Assembly (NCBI RefSeq): GCF_041687215.1
Contig: NZ_JAWLCI010000007.1
Location: 43,564-107,563 of the forward strand
DNA from: Mariniphaga sp041687215
Lineage (GTDB): Bacteria; Bacteroidota; Bacteroidia; Bacteroidales; Prolixibacteraceae
Direction of reading: 5' to 3'
DNA length: 64,000 nt
The notes under the pieces are model-generated. The model saw only the letters and a program-made list of their open reading frames with translations, had not been told where the DNA came from and made no database searches. The position numbers and the translations under genes were made by a program. Positions 61,356 through 64,000 of this stretch are shown here, one piece after another (position 1 is the first letter of the stretch; every line of letters begins with the position of its first letter).

Positions 61356-62723
61356 ATGGCACAAAAACCGTCCATACCAAAAGGAACCCGCGATTTTTCA
61401 CCTTCAGAAGTGAGGAAACGGAACTATATTTTCGATACCATTAAAGAAGTTTTCCGGCTGTATGGCTTTCAGCCCATTGAAACACCGGCCATGGAAAACC
61501 TTTCCACTTTGATGGGAAAATACGGGGAAGAAGGCGACAAGCTATTGTTCAAAATTCTCAACTCTGGCGATTTTATTTCGAAAGTGCCTGATGAATTGCT
61601 GGATGAAAAAGACTCCAACAAACTCACCCCAAAACTTTCCGAAAAAGGATTGCGTTACGACCTTACCGTTCCGTTTGCACGGTTTGTTGTGCAGTACCGC
61701 AACGACATTGTTTTTCCGTTCCGGCGGTACCAGATTCAGCCGGTGTGGCGGGCCGACCGTCCGCAGAAAGGCCGCTACCGCGAGTTTTTCCAGTGCGATG
61801 TGGATGTGATTGGAAGCGATAGCATGCTGAATGAGGCCGAATTGATACAGATTATTGACGATGTTTTTACCCGGTTGAAAATCAATACGGTGGTAAAACT
61901 GAACAACCGGAAAATTCTGGCCGGAATTGCAGAAATCATCGGTGAAAACGAGCGCCTGACCGACATTACCGTGGCCATAGACAAACTGGAAAAAATAGGA
62001 CTGGAAAAAGTGAACCAGGAACTGGCCGAAAAAGGTGTTGCCGCAGAAGCCATAAAAAAACTGCAACCCATTTTGGCGCTGAAAGGCGATACTTCAGAAA
62101 AAATGAATCAACTGAACACCGTTCTTGCAAATTCTGAAATTGGACTGAAAGGAGTGAGCGAACTCCAAACACTTTTTGGCTATCTGGAACGAATGGAGTT
62201 GACAACCGAAGTGGAACTGGACCTGACACTGGCCCGCGGATTGAATTACTACACCGGCGCCATCATTGAAGTGAAAACAACCGACACAGAAATGGGCAGT
62301 ATATGCGGCGGTGGCCGTTATGACGATCTGACCGGAATTTTTGGTCTTCCCGGCGTTTCGGGAGTTGGCGTTTCATTTGGGGCCGAACGCATTTATGATG
62401 TTTTAGATCATCTGAACCTTTTTCCGCAAAAGGCAGGCGAAATTACACAGGTTTTGTTTGTGAATTTTGGGGAGAAAGAAGAAGCGTATTGTTTGCCGGT
62501 GCTGACAAAACTTCGCAAAGCAAACATCAATTCCGAGATTTATCCCGAAAGTGCCAAAATGAAAAAACAGATGATTTATGCCAATAAAAAAGAAATTCCA
62601 TTTGTGGTGCTGGCCGGCGAATCGGAAATGGCTGAACAGAAATTCACGCTGAAAAATATGGAAACAGGCGAACAAAATCGGGTTACTGCCGAAGAACTGA
62701 TAAAAATCGTTTCACGTTCCTGA
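61356..62723 (+). CDS. hisS: Histidyl-tRNA synthetase
   Basis: A 455-residue class II synthetase that charges tRNA-His. The ATG at 61356 (MAQKPSIPKGTRDFSP) matches the family start. Motif 1 is in PKGTRDFSPSE and following helix, motif 2 in RYDLTVPFARFVVQ and IQPVWRADRPQKGRYREFFQCDVD, and the histidine motifs are LARGLNYYTGAIIEV and GGGRYDDLTGIFG. The C-terminal anticodon-binding domain is present (QVLFVNFGEKEEAYCLPVL). hutH follows after 33 bases. Confidence 0.96.
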   Translation: MAQKPSIPKGTRDFSPSEVRKRNYIFDTIKEVFRLYGFQPIETPAMENLSTLMGKYGEEGDKLLFKILNSGDFISKVPDELLDEKDSNKLTPKLSEKGLRYDLTVPFARFVVQYRNDIVFPFRRYQIQPVWRADRPQKGRYREFFQCDVDVIGSDSMLNEAELIQIIDDVFTRLKINTVVKLNNRKILAGIAEIIGENERLTDITVAIDKLEKIGLEKVNQELAEKGVAAEAIKKLQPILALKGDTSEKMNQLNTVLANSEIGLKGVSELQTLFGYLERMELTTEVELDLTLARGLNYYTGAIIEVKTTDTEMGSICGGGRYDDLTGIFGLPGVSGVGVSFGAERIYDVLDHLNLFPQKAGEITQVLFVNFGEKEEAYCLPVLTKLRKANINSEIYPESAKMKKQMIYANKKEIPFVVLAGESEMAEQKFTLKNMETGEQNRVTAEELIKIVSRS

Positions 62724-62735
62724 ATCTTCACCGAA

Positions 62736-62758
62736 ATTGCGCTAAAATTAAGCGCAAT
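62736..62758 (+). promoter_or_regulatory. Hairpin covering the hutH start codon
   Basis: ATTGCGCT (62736-62743) and AGCGCAAT (62751-62758) form a perfect 8-bp stem with a 7-base loop. The last two paired bases are the A and T of the hutH ATG at 62757. Folding would hide the initiation site. Confidence 0.45.
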
Positions 62759-64000
62759 GAAAAATCAGACCTTCGAAATATCCCCGGCCAATCTCACCTT
62801 TGATGTAGTTCAGGAAATTCTTGAAAACGAAGTCAAACTGAAACTTTCAGCAGATTCAGTGCTGCGCATTCAGAAAAGCAAACAATACCTTGACCGGAAA
62901 CTGGAGGAAGCCGACAAACCACTTTACGGCATCAATACCGGGTTTGGTGCGCTTTGCGACATTGAAATCTCCAATTCAGAACTGAGCAAGCTTCAGGAAA
63001 ATCTGATTCTTTCACACGCCTGCAACATTGGGCCCGAAGTTCCGGGTGACGTGGTAAAACTGATGCTTTTGCTGAAAGCACATGCCCTGGCCAAAGGGAA
63101 TTCGGCGGTGCAACTCATCACGGTTCAGCGCATCATCGATTTATTTAACCACAATATTTTACCGGTAGTTTGCGAGCAGGGTTCACTTGGCGCCAGTGGC
63201 GATTTAGCTCCGCTGGCTATGTTGTTCCTCCCGTTACTGGGTTTGGGCGAAGTGAATTTTGAAGGGAAAAGAGTTGAGGCCAAAACCGTTTTGGAAAAAT
63301 TTGGTTGGGAACCGGTAATATTGCAGGCCAAAGAAGGATTGGCCCTGCTGAACGGCACGCAATTCATGGCTGCACATGGCGTCTATTCTTTGCTGAAAAC
63401 GTTCCGTATTGCCGACCAGGCCGACATGATTGGCGCACTTTCGCTGGATGCATTCGACGGGCTCATTGAACCGTTTATGGAAAACATCCAGCGTATTCGC
63501 CCGCATAAAGGACAGGCACAAACGGCTGAGCATTTTCGAAATATTCTCGTTGGCAGCGAAATCCAGGCTAAACCAAAAAAACATATTCAGGACCCCTATT
63601 CATTTCGATGTATTCCGCAGGTTCACGGGGCGGTACGCGACGCTGTAAATTATGTAGCCGGGGTTTTCGAAATTGAAATCAATTCGGTGACTGACAATCC
63701 GACGGTTTTTCCGGAAGATGACCTGATAATTTCGGGTGGAAACTTTCATGGCGAACCGCTTGCATTGGCGCTTGATTTTCTGGCCATGGCACTGAGCGAA
63801 CTGGGCAGCATTTCTGAACGGCGCACTTACCGGCTAATTGCCGGTGAACGCGGGCTGCCCGAGTTTCTGGTGGCCAATCCCGGACTGAATTCCGGTTTTA
63901 TGATTCCGCAGTATGCAGCCGCTTCCATTGTAAGCCAGAACAAACAGTTGTGCACGCCGGCCTCGGTTGATTCCATTCCGTCGTCCAACGAGCAGGAAGA
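62757..64000 (+). CDS. hutH: Histidine ammonia-lyase (partial, runs off the window)
   Basis: The first ~414 residues of an aromatic amino acid lyase that converts histidine to urocanate. The MIO cofactor forms from Ala-Ser-Gly in GSLGASGDLAPLAML. YGINTGFGAL, GNSAVQLITVQRI, LLNGTQFMAAHG and the later NPTVFPEDDLIISGGNFHGEPLALALDF are family motifs, and INSVTDNPT favours histidine over phenylalanine or tyrosine lyases. The gene continues past 64000. It follows hisS in the same direction, possibly read from the same transcript. Confidence 0.92.
   Translation, partial: MKNQTFEISPANLTFDVVQEILENEVKLKLSADSVLRIQKSKQYLDRKLEEADKPLYGINTGFGALCDIEISNSELSKLQENLILSHACNIGPEVPGDVVKLMLLLKAHALAKGNSAVQLITVQRIIDLFNHNILPVVCEQGSLGASGDLAPLAMLFLPLLGLGEVNFEGKRVEAKTVLEKFGWEPVILQAKEGLALLNGTQFMAAHGVYSLLKTFRIADQADMIGALSLDAFDGLIEPFMENIQRIRPHKGQAQTAEHFRNILVGSEIQAKPKKHIQDPYSFRCIPQVHGAVRDAVNYVAGVFEIEINSVTDNPTVFPEDDLIISGGNFHGEPLALALDFLAMALSELGSISERRTYRLIAGERGLPEFLVANPGLNSGFMIPQYAAASIVSQNKQLCTPASVDSIPSSNEQE

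Noticed and set aside
1..64000. CRISPR arrays, tRNA or rRNA genes, prophage, replication origin
   Set aside because: No evenly spaced short repeats, no tRNA T-loop (GGTTCGA) signature, no rRNA-like stretches and no phage or initiator genes were seen on either strand.

Overview
The window is ordinary chromosome from a member of the Bacteroidota, most likely Marinilabiliales (a Prolixibacteraceae-like bacterium). The lineage is inferred from four signs: large secreted proteins ending in type IX secretion (T9SS, Por) C-terminal sorting domains, promoters of the Bacteroidetes type (TTTG or TTG, about 19-21 bases, TAnnTTTG), Bacteroidota-restricted families (DUF6913, DUF4956, CBS-less KdsD-like isomerase), and low-GC intergenic DNA. 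The sequence contains one 100-N scaffold gap.

Layout. 1-1649: end of ligA, a DUF6913 gene and dapA. 1713-24178: a secretome island of six minus-strand genes. These are an LRR protein (split by a gap that appears false), a parallel beta-helix protein, an M6 metalloprotease, a giant PKD-repeat protein, a LytTR regulator with a degenerate receiver, and two paralogous HYR proteins. Three of the secreted proteins share a tandem pair of ~80-residue 'GW' modules. Three share a ~125-residue 'VFDG' module. The two HYR proteins carry unrelated domains inserted into HYR folds. 24429-31687: housekeeping genes rpsO and pnp, a small membrane protein, a deoxynucleoside kinase, a TPR lipoprotein and an M20 dipeptidase.

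31748-41404: a sulfatase followed by a decaying accessory stretch. It holds frameshifted DUF2490 and DUF4956 genes, an orphan signal peptide, one intact 1126-residue BNR-propeller T9SS protein, a nonsense-interrupted secreted protein and a GH67 alpha-glucuronidase with at least four lesions. 41467-64000: mostly core functions. These include an OB-fold-like lipoprotein, M23 peptidase plus YitT, two tandem coiled-coil lipoproteins with a common upstream motif, sucCD, an arabinose-5-phosphate isomerase, an isochorismatase-family hydrolase, a PurF-like protein lacking the N-terminal cysteine, an MBL hydrolase, a Bax inhibitor-1 protein, an orphan antitoxin, a DPP-IV-type peptidase, a MiaB-type methylthiotransferase with an FNR-like reductase, HicBA, tryptophanase, free methionine-R-sulfoxide reductase, a DUF4870 protein, an orphan HicB, a nested palindromic element, hisS and the start of hutH.

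How they work together. The island at 1.7-24 kb encodes proteins exported across the outer membrane and displayed on the surface or released. They are built from adhesive or recognition modules (LRR, Ig, PKD, HYR, cadherin-like) plus one protease. The common modules suggest a shared stalk, docking or processing function. The best candidate for something undescribed is this set of neighbouring secreted proteins with interchangeable paired modules, together with the use of HYR domains as hosts for inserted domains. All domain calls are from reading the sequence; no database search was possible.
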